19,249 bases of DNA from Gammaproteobacteria bacterium (GCA_030620735.1 JAUXDV010000006.1:1-19249); one strand, 5' to 3'. Shown: positions 1 to 7,173, counted from the first letter of the stretch. The notes: generated from the sequence alone by a model not told the origin. Numbers and translations: made by a program.

Positions 1-1133
1 GTCGATAGCGTTGCCGCAGCAACAATGGCCGGGTCGGTGATATCGACCCCGTGGTGCACCTCGTAGCGCTCCTTGAGCCCGCGCAGAATCGCCACCGTAT
101 CCTCGACGGTCGGCTCCTCCACCAGCACCTTCTGAAAGCGGCGCTCCAGCGCTGCATCCTTTTCGATATATTTGCGGTATTCATCCAGGGTGGTGGCGCC
201 GATGCAATGCAGCTCGCCGCGCGACAGCGCCGGCTTGAGCATGTTGCCTGCATCCATGGCGCCCTCGGCCTTACCGGCGCCGACCATGGTATGAATCTCA
301 TCGATAAACAGAATGATATTGCCTTCTGATTTGGCAACATCGTTCAGCAGCGCTTTGAGGCGCTCCTCGAACTCACCGCGAAACTTGGCGCCCGCCAGCA
401 GCCCGGCAAGATCCAGCGACAACAGTCGCTTGCCTTTGACGCCTTCAGGCACTTCGCCATTGACAATGCGCTGCGCCAGTCCTTCCACAATTGCGGTCTT
501 GCCGACACCCGGCTCGCCAATCAGCACCGGATTATTCTTGGTGCGGCGTTGCAGCACCTGGATGGAGCGGCGGATCTCTTCGTCACGGCCGATGACGGGA
601 TCCAGCTTGCCCTGCTCGGCGCGCTCGGTCAGATCGATGGTGTATTTCTCCAGCGCCTGGCGCTGGTCTTCTGCATTGGGATCGTCCACGGATTCGCCTC
701 CTCTCATCTGCTCGATGGCACGCTCCAGGTTGCCTTTGGATGCATCTGCCTTGCGCAGCAGTTTGCCGACCTCGCCCTTGTCATCGAGGGCTGCCAGTAG
801 AAACAGCTCGCTGGAGATGTAGCTGTCCTTGCGCTGCTGCGCCAGCTTATCAGTCTGATTGAGCATGCGTCCAAGTTCGTTGGAGACACTGACATCACCG
901 CCCGTCCCCTGCACGGAGGGCATTCTGTCGAGTATTTCGCCAAGGCTGGAGCGCAGCAGGTTGACGTTGACACTCGCCTGGGTCAGCAGATGGCGCGCTG
1001 TGCCGCCCTGCTGGTCCAGCAGCGCCACCAGCAGGTGCGCCGGTTCGATAAACTGGTGATCCCGCCCAACAGCAAGACTCTGGGCATCGGCCAGCGCCAT
1101 CTGGAATTTGCTTGTTAATTTATCCATTCTCAT
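1..1133 (-). CDS. clpB: ATP-dependent disaggregase ClpB, N-terminal part (cut by window edge)
   Basis: ClpB is a hexameric AAA+ chaperone that, with DnaK, pulls proteins out of aggregates after heat shock. The first 377 residues are present and the rest lies beyond position 1. In order: the Clp N-domain with its two repeats (about residues 1-145), the signature EQMRGGESV (141-149), then the first nucleotide-binding domain with Walker A GEPGVGKT at 206-213, Walker B LFIDEIHT near 277, and the GAGKAEGAMDAGN segment. Similarity to E. coli ClpB is close throughout. The start MRMDKLTSKF at 1133 is preferred over the internal ATG at 1127 because it aligns with the E. coli start MRLDRLTNKF and puts Walker A at the same residue number. 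A heat-shock promoter lies about 40 bp upstream. Family assignment is certain; the C-terminal half cannot be judged. Confidence 0.97.
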   Translation of the reverse strand, partial: MRMDKLTSKFQMALADAQSLAVGRDHQFIEPAHLLVALLDQQGGTARHLLTQASVNVNLLRSSLGEILDRMPSVQGTGGDVSVSNELGRMLNQTDKLAQQRKDSYISSELFLLAALDDKGEVGKLLRKADASKGNLERAIEQMRGGESVDDPNAEDQRQALEKYTIDLTERAEQGKLDPVIGRDEEIRRSIQVLQRRTKNNPVLIGEPGVGKTAIVEGLAQRIVNGEVPEGVKGKRLLSLDLAGLLAGAKFRGEFEERLKALLNDVAKSEGNIILFIDEIHTMVGAGKAEGAMDAGNMLKPALSRGELHCIGATTLDEYRKYIEKDAALERRFQKVLVEEPTVEDTVAILRGLKERYEVHHGVDITDPAIVAAATLS

Positions 1134-1174
1134 CGTTATTCACGCTATTCAATTATTCATCAACTAAGAGAGAT

Positions 1175-1200
1175 ATGGGGGTCTACCTGATACTTTCAAG
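1175..1200 (-). promoter_or_regulatory. Heat-shock (sigma-32, RpoH) promoter of clpB
   Basis: On the minus strand the sequence reads CTTGAAA (1194-1200), a 13-nt spacer, then CCCCAT (1175-1180) followed by AT. This matches the known RpoH consensus CTTGAAA-N13/14-CCCCATnT at every defined position except the last flanking bases. Transcription would start near 1165, giving a leader of about 30 nt before the clpB ATG at 1133. E. coli clpB is a classic RpoH target, so position and gene agree. The promoter starts just outside the pgeF stop codon, so clpB can be transcribed separately from rluD-pgeF. Confidence 0.9.
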
Positions 1201-1202
1201 GG

Positions 1203-1949
1203 TTATGTATTAAACCAGATCAGTGTCGCCATGCGTCCGGTTTCGCCGTCGCGGCGGTAGGAGTAGAAACGCTCCGCGTCACTGTAGGTGCAGTAGTCGC
1301 CGCCATAGATTGCTGTGACCCCCGCCTTACGCAGCCGCAAACGAGCCAGCTGATAGATATCCGCCAGCCAGTGTCCCTCGCCATGCGCTGCAAAAGCAGC
1401 TTCACAATCGCGGTTCCACGCTAAAAATGTCTCCCGCACATCAGCTCCTACTTCGAAGGATGACGGGCCGATGGCCGGGCCAAGCCATGCCAGCAGTGTT
1501 TGCGGCGCTGCAGCAAACCGCCCGACGGTCTGTTCCAGCACCCCGCCGGCCAGCCCGCGCCAGCCGGCATGCGCAGCAGCCACTTCTTTACCGTCTTGAT
1601 CCACGAATAGCACCGGCAGGCAGTCTGCGGTCATCACGGCACAGAGTGTGTTTGCTGTGTTGCTGTAGACGGCGTCTGCTTCACATGAAAGTGATAAATG
1701 AAGCTCAGCGGCATCGAGCACAGTACATCCATGCACCTGCGTCAGCCACTGCGGCTCATGCGGCAAGCCGGCCAGATGCTTCAGGCGACGGCGATTTTCA
1801 GCCACATGGCGGGGGGCATCATTGACATGATCACCAAGATTCAGGCTCTCCCAGGGAGGTTGACTGACACCTCCCTGGCGAATCGTAGAGAGTGCATGAA
1901 CATTGGATGCGACTGGCCACTGTGGCTCAATCCATGGTGTTTTTATCAT
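1203..1949 (-). CDS. pgeF: Peptidoglycan editing factor PgeF (YfiH, laccase-domain family)
   Basis: The 248-residue protein aligns with E. coli YfiH/PgeF along its whole length. PgeF is reported to keep wrong amino acids out of the peptidoglycan stem peptide; related proteins of the family have purine-nucleoside phosphorylase or deaminase activity, and the older label polyphenol oxidase/laccase is doubtful. The metal-site residues are visible: His73 in QVHG, Cys110 in TADCLPV and His127 in HAGWRG. The C-terminal FYSYRRDGETGRMATLIW is also typical. The ATG at 1949 lies 22 bp inside the end of rluD, which implies translational coupling. The order rluD-pgeF-clpB is the same as in E. coli. Confidence 0.95.
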   Translation of the reverse strand: MIKTPWIEPQWPVASNVHALSTIRQGGVSQPPWESLNLGDHVNDAPRHVAENRRRLKHLAGLPHEPQWLTQVHGCTVLDAAELHLSLSCEADAVYSNTANTLCAVMTADCLPVLFVDQDGKEVAAAHAGWRGLAGGVLEQTVGRFAAAPQTLLAWLGPAIGPSSFEVGADVRETFLAWNRDCEAAFAAHGEGHWLADIYQLARLRLRKAGVTAIYGGDYCTYSDAERFYSYRRDGETGRMATLIWFNT

Positions 1950-2883
1950 CTTGCAGTTCCGTCAGCAGGTGTTGCATATCATCCGGAATAGCGCACTCCC
2001 ACTCCATCCACTCTCCAGTTTCAGGGTGTGCAAATCCCAGTTTGAATGCGTGCAGCGCCTGACGTCTAAAACTGCGCAGAGCGCTTTTGAGCTCTTCACT
2101 TGCCCCCGCCGGAATTTTCAGACGCCCCCCGTAGACTGGATCACCCACCACCGGATAGTTGATATGCGCCATGTGAACCCTGATTTGATGGGTGCGTCCC
2201 GAGTGCAGTTTGACCTGTAACAGCGAGTGGGCGCGAAAACGCCGCAGCACCCGGTAGTCAGTACGCGCAGGTTTGCCGCTATGCACAACCGCCATACGCT
2301 TTCTCTGCACCGGATGCCTGCCGATGGGTTCATCGACACTGCCACCGGAAATCATGACGCCATTAACGATGGTGCGATACTCCCGATGTATCTCCCGCGC
2401 CTGCAGCAATTCAACCAGGCACTTGTGCGCCTTCAAACTGCGCGCAACCACCAGCAGTCCCGAAGTCTCTTTATCCAGCCGGTGCACGATGCCGGCACGC
2501 GGCAGCTGCTGCAGAGAGGAGTCATAATGCAGCAAGCCATTCAACATGGTGCCGTCAGGATTGCCGGCAGCAGGATGAACCACAAGTCCTGCAGGCTTGT
2601 TGATGATCAGCAGATGTTCATCCACATAACGGATGTCAAGATCGATGGGTTGTGAAACAGCTTCGACGAGTTGCTCATCTTCAATCCGCAAGCGAATAGT
2701 GTCACCGGCAACGACCTTGTCCCTGGCGCGCTGATGCTTGTGGTTCAGTGTTATCCTGCCTGCCTTGATCCATTTTTGCAGGCGGCTTCGGGAGTAATCA
2801 CCGAATAATTCAGCCAGCGCCTGATCGAGGCGTCTGCCTGACAATTCGGAGGTCACTTTCTCCTCCAACAACCGTTCATTCAT
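1927..2883 (-). CDS. rluD: 23S rRNA pseudouridine synthase RluD
   Basis: RluD makes pseudouridines in helix 69 of 23S rRNA (positions 1911, 1915 and 1917 in E. coli) and supports 50S maturation. The 318-residue product has an N-terminal S4 RNA-binding domain (about 12-75, with GRRLDQALAELFGDYSRSRL) and an RluA-type catalytic domain. The catalytic aspartate is Asp137 in HRLDK, and RTHQIRVHMAHINYPVVGDP is the usual later motif. I chose ATG 2883 (MNERLLEEKV) because longer versions of the frame run into the bamD promoter region and add residues the family lacks. The gene is divergent from bamD with about 75 bp between starts, as in E. coli. Confidence 0.95.
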   Translation of the reverse strand: MNERLLEEKVTSELSGRRLDQALAELFGDYSRSRLQKWIKAGRITLNHKHQRARDKVVAGDTIRLRIEDEQLVEAVSQPIDLDIRYVDEHLLIINKPAGLVVHPAAGNPDGTMLNGLLHYDSSLQQLPRAGIVHRLDKETSGLLVVARSLKAHKCLVELLQAREIHREYRTIVNGVMISGGSVDEPIGRHPVQRKRMAVVHSGKPARTDYRVLRRFRAHSLLQVKLHSGRTHQIRVHMAHINYPVVGDPVYGGRLKIPAGASEELKSALRSFRRQALHAFKLGFAHPETGEWMEWECAIPDDMQHLLTELQDDKNTMD

Positions 2884-2910
2884 GATGCCCCATCTTACCG
2901 CCAAATCCGG

Positions 2911-2916
2911 TATAAT
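2911..2916 (+). promoter_or_regulatory. Possible -10 element of the bamD promoter
   Basis: A perfect TATAAT lies 43 bp upstream of the bamD ATG, in the short divergent gap with rluD. No good -35 hexamer is found 16-18 bp upstream, so this is only a candidate; an activator or a poor -35 would have to be assumed. Confidence 0.35.
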
Positions 2917-2958
2917 CGCTAAATTCAACCGAAATCATACTACAGGATTTAGTCAGCG

Positions 2959-3777
2959 ATGGGGCGATCACTCCTTTATCTGCTTTTTGCCGCAACTCTG
3001 TTGAGTGGGTGTACATCAACAGAAGAGAAAGACCAGACCGCCAACTGGTCTGCGGAGCGTATGTACTCCGAGGCATCTGCGGCGCTCCGCGAAGGCAATT
3101 ACGACAAGGCGATCAAGAATTATGAAAAGCTTGAGGCGCGCTACCCCTATGGACAGTATGCGGCGCAGTCACAACTTGATATCGCATATGCCTATTCCAA
3201 ATTTGACGAACCGGATGCGGCAATCGATGCCCTGGATCGCTTTATCCGCCTGCATCCCGATCACCCCGAGGTTGCCTACGCCTACTACATGAAAGGGGTT
3301 GTCAATCTCGACCGCAACCTGGGATTGATGGATCGATTTGTTCCAACAGATGCATCACAGCGTGACCCTGTCTCTTACGCCCAGGCCTACAAGGACTTCA
3401 AGGAGGTTGTCGAGCGTTTCCCGGATTCAAAATATGCCAAAGATTCACAACAGCGCGCCATCTACCTGTTCAACAGCCTTGCGATGCATGAAATCCACAT
3501 CGCAAATTTCTACATGGACCGCGGAGCATACCTGGCTGCAGTCAAACGCGCTGTAGGCGTTGTCGAGAATTACCAGCGCACCCCTGCTGCGGAAGATGCA
3601 CTGGAGATCATGGTTGACGGCTATACCAAACTGGGACTTCCCGAGTTTGCCGAAGATGCCAATCGCGTACTGACGTTGAACCGTGAACAGGGGAATTTCG
3701 GCAGTGACGCATATGAGCAGGCCAACAAAAGTATGCTTAGAAGATTCTGGGAGTATGTCGGGCTGGATGAGGATTAA
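2959..3777 (+). CDS. bamD: Outer-membrane assembly lipoprotein BamD (YfiO/ComL)
   Basis: BamD is the essential lipoprotein partner of BamA in the complex that inserts beta-barrel proteins into the outer membrane. The 272-residue product starts with a lipoprotein signal peptide ending in the lipobox LSGC, with Cys18 as the acylated residue. Thr and Ser follow it and there is no Asp at +2, which fits outer-membrane sorting. The mature part is built of TPR-type helical repeats, for example ALREGNYDKAIKNYEKLEAR and YKDFKEVVERFPDSKYA, as in ComL. The ATG at 2959 has only a weak AGGA (about 2943) upstream but is the only start that gives the signal peptide. Its position beside rluD matches E. coli. 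Confidence 0.96.
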   Translation: MGRSLLYLLFAATLLSGCTSTEEKDQTANWSAERMYSEASAALREGNYDKAIKNYEKLEARYPYGQYAAQSQLDIAYAYSKFDEPDAAIDALDRFIRLHPDHPEVAYAYYMKGVVNLDRNLGLMDRFVPTDASQRDPVSYAQAYKDFKEVVERFPDSKYAKDSQQRAIYLFNSLAMHEIHIANFYMDRGAYLAAVKRAVGVVENYQRTPAAEDALEIMVDGYTKLGLPEFAEDANRVLTLNREQGNFGSDAYEQANKSMLRRFWEYVGLDED

Positions 3778-3841
3778 GTTGGCAGTTGGCAGAACTCTAA
3801 GTAGAGCCATTACCAACTGCAATCTGCAACTTTTCTTTTTT
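3776..3841 (+). terminator. Imperfect hairpin plus T-rich tract after bamD
   Basis: AAGTTG-GCAGTTGG (3776-3789) can pair with CCAACTGC (3813-3820) and CAACTT (3827-3832), with a 6-nt bulge, and the run TTTTCTTTTTT follows directly. This could end bamD transcription. The stem is imperfect and belongs to a repeat-like tract, so the call is tentative. Confidence 0.4.
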
Positions 3842-3874
3842 ACTGCAAACTGAAGACTGACGACTGCAAACTTT
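3814..3874. repeat. Short actgcaa/tctgcaa repeat tract between convergent genes
   Basis: The gap between the bamD and midA 3' ends carries several near-copies of a 7-9 bp word: aactgcaa, tctgcaac, actgcaaac, actgaagac, actgcaaac. Upstream, at 3777-3792, the complementary form gttggcagttggcag occurs. No open reading frame is involved. This looks like a degenerate intergenic repeat; I do not know its family. Confidence 0.5.
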
Positions 3875-3875
3875 C

Positions 3876-5051
3876 TTATAACTGATGCAGCATACTCTTC
3901 ATGCTGAAGCCCATCAACGGCGCATCAATATTCCGCGTCAACGCCATCACCTTGAAGCGCTCACCCATCTCGGATGGGAGAACCAGTCGCTTCAGACCTT
4001 CGGCCTGCTGAAACCACGCTGCATTTTGATCTGCTGCGGCTGATTGCAATAATTTTTCGATACCACAGGCGAGCAGAAAGCCGGCCTGGTTTGTATAACC
4101 GGCAACGCTCAAACCTGCATCATCAGCCGCTTGCGCCACTGCAGTAAAATCAACATGTGCGGTAATATCCTGAAGCCCGGGGTAAAACAGCGCATCGCCA
4201 TGCGCATGCTGGCGAAAGTGACACATCAATGTCCCCTCGCTATGCTGCGGATGAAAGTATTCACTGCGTGAATAGCCATAATCGATCAGCAACAGGGCCC
4301 CCTGCTCGAGCACATCGGAGATTGCCGCAATCCACGGCTTCAGGCGCAGATTGATCTCCGATTCACACTCTGACGGCAGCTCAACTCCCAGTTTCGCAAC
4401 CTCCCGTTGCAACACTGTAGAGGCGGGGCGCCACTCTTTGGCCAGTTTGCCTGCTGCGCAGGTGATCATCTCCTCTTGTGTCATTTCATGATCACCGGAA
4501 CTGACTCGAAATCGCTGCACTGGCATTGCATCCATCACCTCATTGGCGACCACAACTCCACGCAAGCGCTGTTGAGGGAGTCTCTCCAGCCACTGCACCT
4601 TTTCACCCAGATGGGGGATTTCAGCAGCAACAAGCTGCTGCTGACGCTGACGCAAATCAGGACTCAACTCCAGAATCAGATAACGTTCCGGCAGGGCATC
4701 CAGTGCTTCCAGCTCACGCAGCACATCGACTGCCAGCCTGCCGCTGCCGGCGCCAAACTCCAGCACATCTCCACCACAGCAGAGATCCAGAACCTGCTTC
4801 ACCTGATGGGCAAGGGTGCGGGAAAAGAGCGCAGAGATCTCCGGCGCAGTCACGAAATCACCCTGAGGACCGAACTTGCGCATCCCGGCGGTATAGTACC
4901 CCAACCCAGGCGCATAGAGAGCCAGCTCCATGTAGCGGTCAAAGGGAATGGCGCCGCCTTGTTGTTTAATCTCGTCACAGATCAGCTGCTGCAGCTGTTG
5001 CGAAAACGCCACATCTTCAAGAGCAGGCTGTGGCAGCGACAAAGATTGCAT
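3876..5051 (-). CDS. MidA/NDUFAF7-family SAM-dependent methyltransferase
   Basis: The 391-residue protein belongs to the COG1565 (MidA) family of class I methyltransferases. The mitochondrial member NDUFAF7 methylates an arginine of the complex I subunit NDUFS2; the substrate of bacterial members is not generally known. Visible features are an N-terminal helical region with FDRYMELALYAPGLGYYTAG (37-56), the GDFVTAPEIS segment (64-73), the SAM-binding glycine motif LEFGAGSGRL (97-106), LILELSPDL, VVANEVMDAMPVQRF, and LLLIDYGYSRSEYFHP later on. The length is normal and nothing is missing. It is divergent from the pteridine reductase, with 60 bp between starts. The family call is firm; any substrate is inference. 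Confidence 0.9.
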   Translation of the reverse strand: MQSLSLPQPALEDVAFSQQLQQLICDEIKQQGGAIPFDRYMELALYAPGLGYYTAGMRKFGPQGDFVTAPEISALFSRTLAHQVKQVLDLCCGGDVLEFGAGSGRLAVDVLRELEALDALPERYLILELSPDLRQRQQQLVAAEIPHLGEKVQWLERLPQQRLRGVVVANEVMDAMPVQRFRVSSGDHEMTQEEMITCAAGKLAKEWRPASTVLQREVAKLGVELPSECESEINLRLKPWIAAISDVLEQGALLLIDYGYSRSEYFHPQHSEGTLMCHFRQHAHGDALFYPGLQDITAHVDFTAVAQAADDAGLSVAGYTNQAGFLLACGIEKLLQSAAADQNAAWFQQAEGLKRLVLPSEMGERFKVMALTRNIDAPLMGFSMKSMLHQL

Positions 5052-5111
5052 GACGGATCAGTCTGATTAGGTTAGATTGAGGGCAGTGTACCAATACGAG
5101 GCGGAGACAGT

Positions 5112-5846
5112 ATGACAAATAAGAGCGTCCTGATTACCGGAGGCGCTGCACGCATCGGCGCACGCATTGCGCGCAAGCTGCATCAGGCCAATATGGATAT
5201 CATCATCCACTACCGCCGCTCTGATAAACGCGCCAAAGCGCTGGCGGAGGAGTTGAATGCCGGGCGGGCTGATTCCGCCGCGACAGTGCAAGGGGATCTA
5301 CTGGAGAACGGCGTTATCGAGAGGGTCATCGGGGAGGCTGCCGCCTTCAATGACAGGCTCGATGCGCTCATCAACAACGCCTCGACATTTTACCCGACGG
5401 CGATCGGCGAGGTGACGGAGAAACAGTGGAATGATCTCATCGGAACCAATATGAAAGTTCCATTCTTCTTATCCCAGGCGGCAGATCCCTGGCTGAAACA
5501 GTCCAGAGGCTGCATCGTCAATCTAGTCGACATTCACGCTCTGCGACCTAAAAAAGGCTACCTGGTCTACTCCATCGCCAAGGCTGCCAACGCCATGCTG
5601 GTGAAGAGCCTGGCGCTGGAACTGGGGCCTGAAGTCCGCGTCAACGGCGTCGCCCCCGGGGTCATTCTGTGGCCGGAACATGACATCAGCGACGCAGAAA
5701 AGGAGGAGGTGTTGTCACGCATCGCCCTGCAGCGCCCCGGCGATCCTGACGATATCGCCGAAACAGTCTCCTTTCTGGTAACCGGAGCGGATTATATTAC
5801 CGGACAGATTATCGCCGTCGATGGTGGACGCACAGTGCAGCAATAG
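5112..5846 (+). CDS. folM: Pteridine reductase / dihydromonapterin reductase-like SDR (FolM-like)
   Basis: A 244-residue short-chain dehydrogenase. The NADP-binding motif is TGGAARIG (9-16), the pteridine-reductase version with Arg, followed by HYRRS (33-37) with arginines suited to NADPH. NNAS is at 88-91. The catalytic set is Asp140, Tyr153 and Lys157: an Asp replaces the usual SDR serine, and the D-(12)-Y-(3)-K spacing equals that of the known pteridine reductase PTR1. The probable role is NADPH-dependent reduction of dihydropterins or dihydrofolate. The start at 5112 has a GGAG 6 nt upstream. Pteridine reductase is well supported; the exact substrate and the FolM name are inferred. Confidence 0.85.
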   Translation: MTNKSVLITGGAARIGARIARKLHQANMDIIIHYRRSDKRAKALAEELNAGRADSAATVQGDLLENGVIERVIGEAAAFNDRLDALINNASTFYPTAIGEVTEKQWNDLIGTNMKVPFFLSQAADPWLKQSRGCIVNLVDIHALRPKKGYLVYSIAKAANAMLVKSLALELGPEVRVNGVAPGVILWPEHDISDAEKEEVLSRIALQRPGDPDDIAETVSFLVTGADYITGQIIAVDGGRTVQQ

Positions 5847-5861
5847 AGAATCAAAAGCATC

Positions 5862-5932
5862 AACCACGAAAGGCACTAAACACACGAAAAGGGAAAAGAA
5901 TAATTCTCGTGTCATTCGTATCTTTCGTGGTT
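5862..5932. repeat. Left inverted repeat of the GxxExxY cassette
   Basis: aaccacgaaaggcactaaa...cacgaaaa (5862-5890) is followed by its imperfect inverted partner ttctcgtgtcattcgtatct-ttcgtggtt (5903-5932), so the block can fold into one long hairpin. The same words recur at 6348-6429 and 6587-6613. The block lies just after the folM stop codon and before the ribosome binding site of the next gene. Confidence 0.8.
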
Positions 5933-5950
5933 AAAAAAGGAATTTATATT

Positions 5951-6343
5951 ATGAACCATGGAAGAAACAAGAAGATAATCTATAAAAAAGAGTGTTATGT
6001 TATTCAAGGAGCCATTTTTGATGTTTATCGTGAAATGGGGTGCGGGTTCCTTGAATCTGTTTATCAGGAATGTCTGGAAATAGAAATGTCTAAACGGAAG
6101 ATTCCTTTCATTTCACAACATAGTCTCAAATTATCCTATAAGGGTGAAGAGCTTTGTCAAACCTACAAGCCTGATTTTATCTGTTTTGGAAAAATCATCG
6201 TAGAACTAAAAACTGTCAAGAGAATCACGGCAGTTCATGAAGCCCAGATTATCAATTATTTGAAGGTAACCGGATTTAAACTGGGCCTGCTCGCCAACTT
6301 CTCGAGTCACCCCAAAGTCGATATTAAGCGATTTGTCTTATAG
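5951..6343 (+). CDS. GxxExxY family protein (predicted nuclease-like fold)
   Basis: A 130-residue protein of the GxxExxY family, named for the motif seen here as GFLESVYQECLEIEM (about residues 32-46). Typical later parts are HSLKLSYKGEEL, the acidic core YKPDFICFGKIIVELKTVK (a D...E-x-K arrangement, as in PD-(D/E)XK nucleases), HEAQIINYLKVTGFKLGLLANF and KRFVL. Its biochemical role is not established; a nuclease role is inferred from the motif layout. The start at 5951 has AGGAA 8 nt upstream; longer versions only read through the flanking repeat. The coding DNA is clearly more AT-rich than its neighbours, which suggests separate origin. The first codons (atgaaccatggaag) resemble the repeat word atgaaccacgaaa, so the repeat arm and the start of the gene seem to be continuous. 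Confidence 0.85.
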   Translation: MNHGRNKKIIYKKECYVIQGAIFDVYREMGCGFLESVYQECLEIEMSKRKIPFISQHSLKLSYKGEELCQTYKPDFICFGKIIVELKTVKRITAVHEAQIINYLKVTGFKLGLLANFSSHPKVDIKRFVL

Positions 6344-6347
6344 GTTT

Positions 6348-6429
6348 TTTTCGTGCCTTTCGTGCCTTTCGTGGTTATTTAAGAACTTAAAACATGAACC
6401 ACGAAAAGCACTAAAAACACGAAAAAGGA
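6348..6429. repeat. Junction repeat: right arm of first cassette, left arm of second
   Basis: ttttcgtgcctttcgtgcctttcgtggtt (in two parts: 6348-6362 and 6363-6376) follows the GxxExxY stop codon. After 20 bp comes the inverted arm aaccacgaaaagcactaa (6398-6415) and acacgaaaaagg. The word ctttcgtg is repeated in tandem. The arrangement repeats that of 5862-5932. Confidence 0.8.
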
Positions 6430-6583
6430 AAATGAACCATTTCATGTCGCTGCGCCTTTTACGGATACCTGATCACTATGGTCTTAAACGCATGCTATTT
6501 AGCGGTCTGTGACATAAGAACCGGGACAAACCCTCAATTTCGAAAGTTACCCTAAAGCCAACATTAAGCATGTTTGTGTTATT
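6394..6583 (+). pseudogene. Decayed second GxxExxY gene (start and C-terminal end only)
   Basis: Reading from 6533, the codons give LNFESYPKANIKHVCV, which lines up with the end of the intact upstream gene, ANFSSHPKVDIKRFVL. At 6394, ATGAACCACGAAAAGCAC then TAA looks like a repeat-derived start (MNHEKH-stop). The middle of the gene, over 250 bp, is missing, and what lies between does not read as protein. The remnant sits between the repeat arms at 6398-6429 and 6587-6613, so it appears to be a deleted sister copy of the same cassette. The 3' match is clear by eye; the 5' boundary is inferred. Confidence 0.65.
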
Positions 6584-6586
6584 TTT

Positions 6587-6613
6587 TTTCGTGTGTTTCG
6601 TGTCTTTCGTGGT
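6587..6613. repeat. Right inverted repeat of the decayed cassette
   Basis: ttttcgtgtgtttcgtgtct-ttcgtggt, the same word order and orientation as the right arm at 6348-6376. It follows the GxxExxY remnant at the same distance as in the intact copy. Confidence 0.75.
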
Positions 6614-6630
6614 CAAATATCCTTTTTGCA

Positions 6631-6825
6631 TCAACGCGGAAACCACAGGATCAGGATGATGCAGAGTACGATGGTGGCGGCAAAAAAGAGCATGAATTTC
6701 TTTTGAACCGCCGTCATTCCCTGGTTTTTCGGGAATGGTGACGGGGAGCCGCAATAGGGACATGAGGCTTGATCCTCCCGCACCATCTTACCGCAGTGAT
6801 TGCATGTTTTTTCATTCATCGCCAT
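6631..6825 (-). CDS. Small zinc-ribbon membrane protein, function unknown
   Basis: A 64-residue protein with two parts. Residues 8-25 form a treble-clef/zinc-ribbon type motif, CNHC then ten residues then CPYC (Cys8, Cys11, Cys22, Cys25). Residues about 42-62 form one hydrophobic helix (KFMLFFAATIVLCIILIL), leaving almost no tail. The zinc ribbon would be cytoplasmic if the helix is a C-terminal anchor. The start may be 6825 (MAMNEK) or 6819 (MNEK); neither has a good Shine-Dalgarno sequence. It begins 6 bp after the stop of the upstream gene and is probably co-transcribed with it. The intact cysteine pattern supports a real gene. I do not recognise a named family. Confidence 0.7.
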   Translation of the reverse strand: MAMNEKTCNHCGKMVREDQASCPYCGSPSPFPKNQGMTAVQKKFMLFFAATIVLCIILILWFPR

Positions 6826-6831
6826 GAATTA

Positions 6832-7131
6832 TCAGGACTCTTTTTTGGTCTTACCGCCAGGAGGGATAAATGAGATCACCTCTGCCGCCGGTTTTTCATC
6901 GGTAAAATAGGGCTTCTCCATCTGCACGCCCGCATCATCCGCCAGCTCCCGCTCGCGCAGAGAGATCAGCCCCAGGCACTCCCGTATTTGCTGGATGGTT
7001 GGATCTGACAGCGGGTGTTTCATGCTTCTGTGATCCGGCGTTGTATCTTTGATGATATTGGCAAGCACCTTGCGCATCACCAGCAATATCTGCCGCTCTT
7101 TTTTGGATATGTCACTCATTAGTCTGCTACT
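6832..7131 (-). CDS. Conserved-looking small protein, function unknown
   Basis: A mostly helical, charged protein of 99 residues if it starts at ATG 7131 (AGG a few bases upstream) or 94 from ATG 7116 (MSDISKKERQ). It has no signal peptide or membrane segment. The central part, MKHPLSDPTIQQIRECLGLISLRERELADDAG, looks like a conserved core; I recall similar small gammaproteobacterial proteins, some loosely labelled as a segregation/condensation protein, a label nothing here supports. It lies downstream of the sqr terminator and is followed after 6 bp by the zinc-ribbon gene, so the two likely form one unit. Confidence 0.65.
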   Translation of the reverse strand, partial: SSRLMSDISKKERQILLVMRKVLANIIKDTTPDHRSMKHPLSDPTIQQIRECLGLISLRERELADDAGVQMEKPYFTDEKPAAEVISFIPPGGKTKKES

Positions 7132-7173
7132 CATGATACCTGATGTGGCACAGCATACCCTGCCGGCAGCCAC

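Noticed and set aside
1427..1825. Plus-strand open frame of 132 codons
   Set aside because: It is a shadow of pgeF; arginine- and alanine-rich with no homology I can see.
4407..5066. Plus-strand open frame of 219 codons
   Set aside because: It is antisense to the MidA-type methyltransferase, with no motif or ribosome site.
5862..6614. CRISPR-like array of cgtgtctttcgtggt words
   Set aside because: The words are inverted and irregularly spaced, with a gene between them; there are no equal-length unique spacers and no cas gene.
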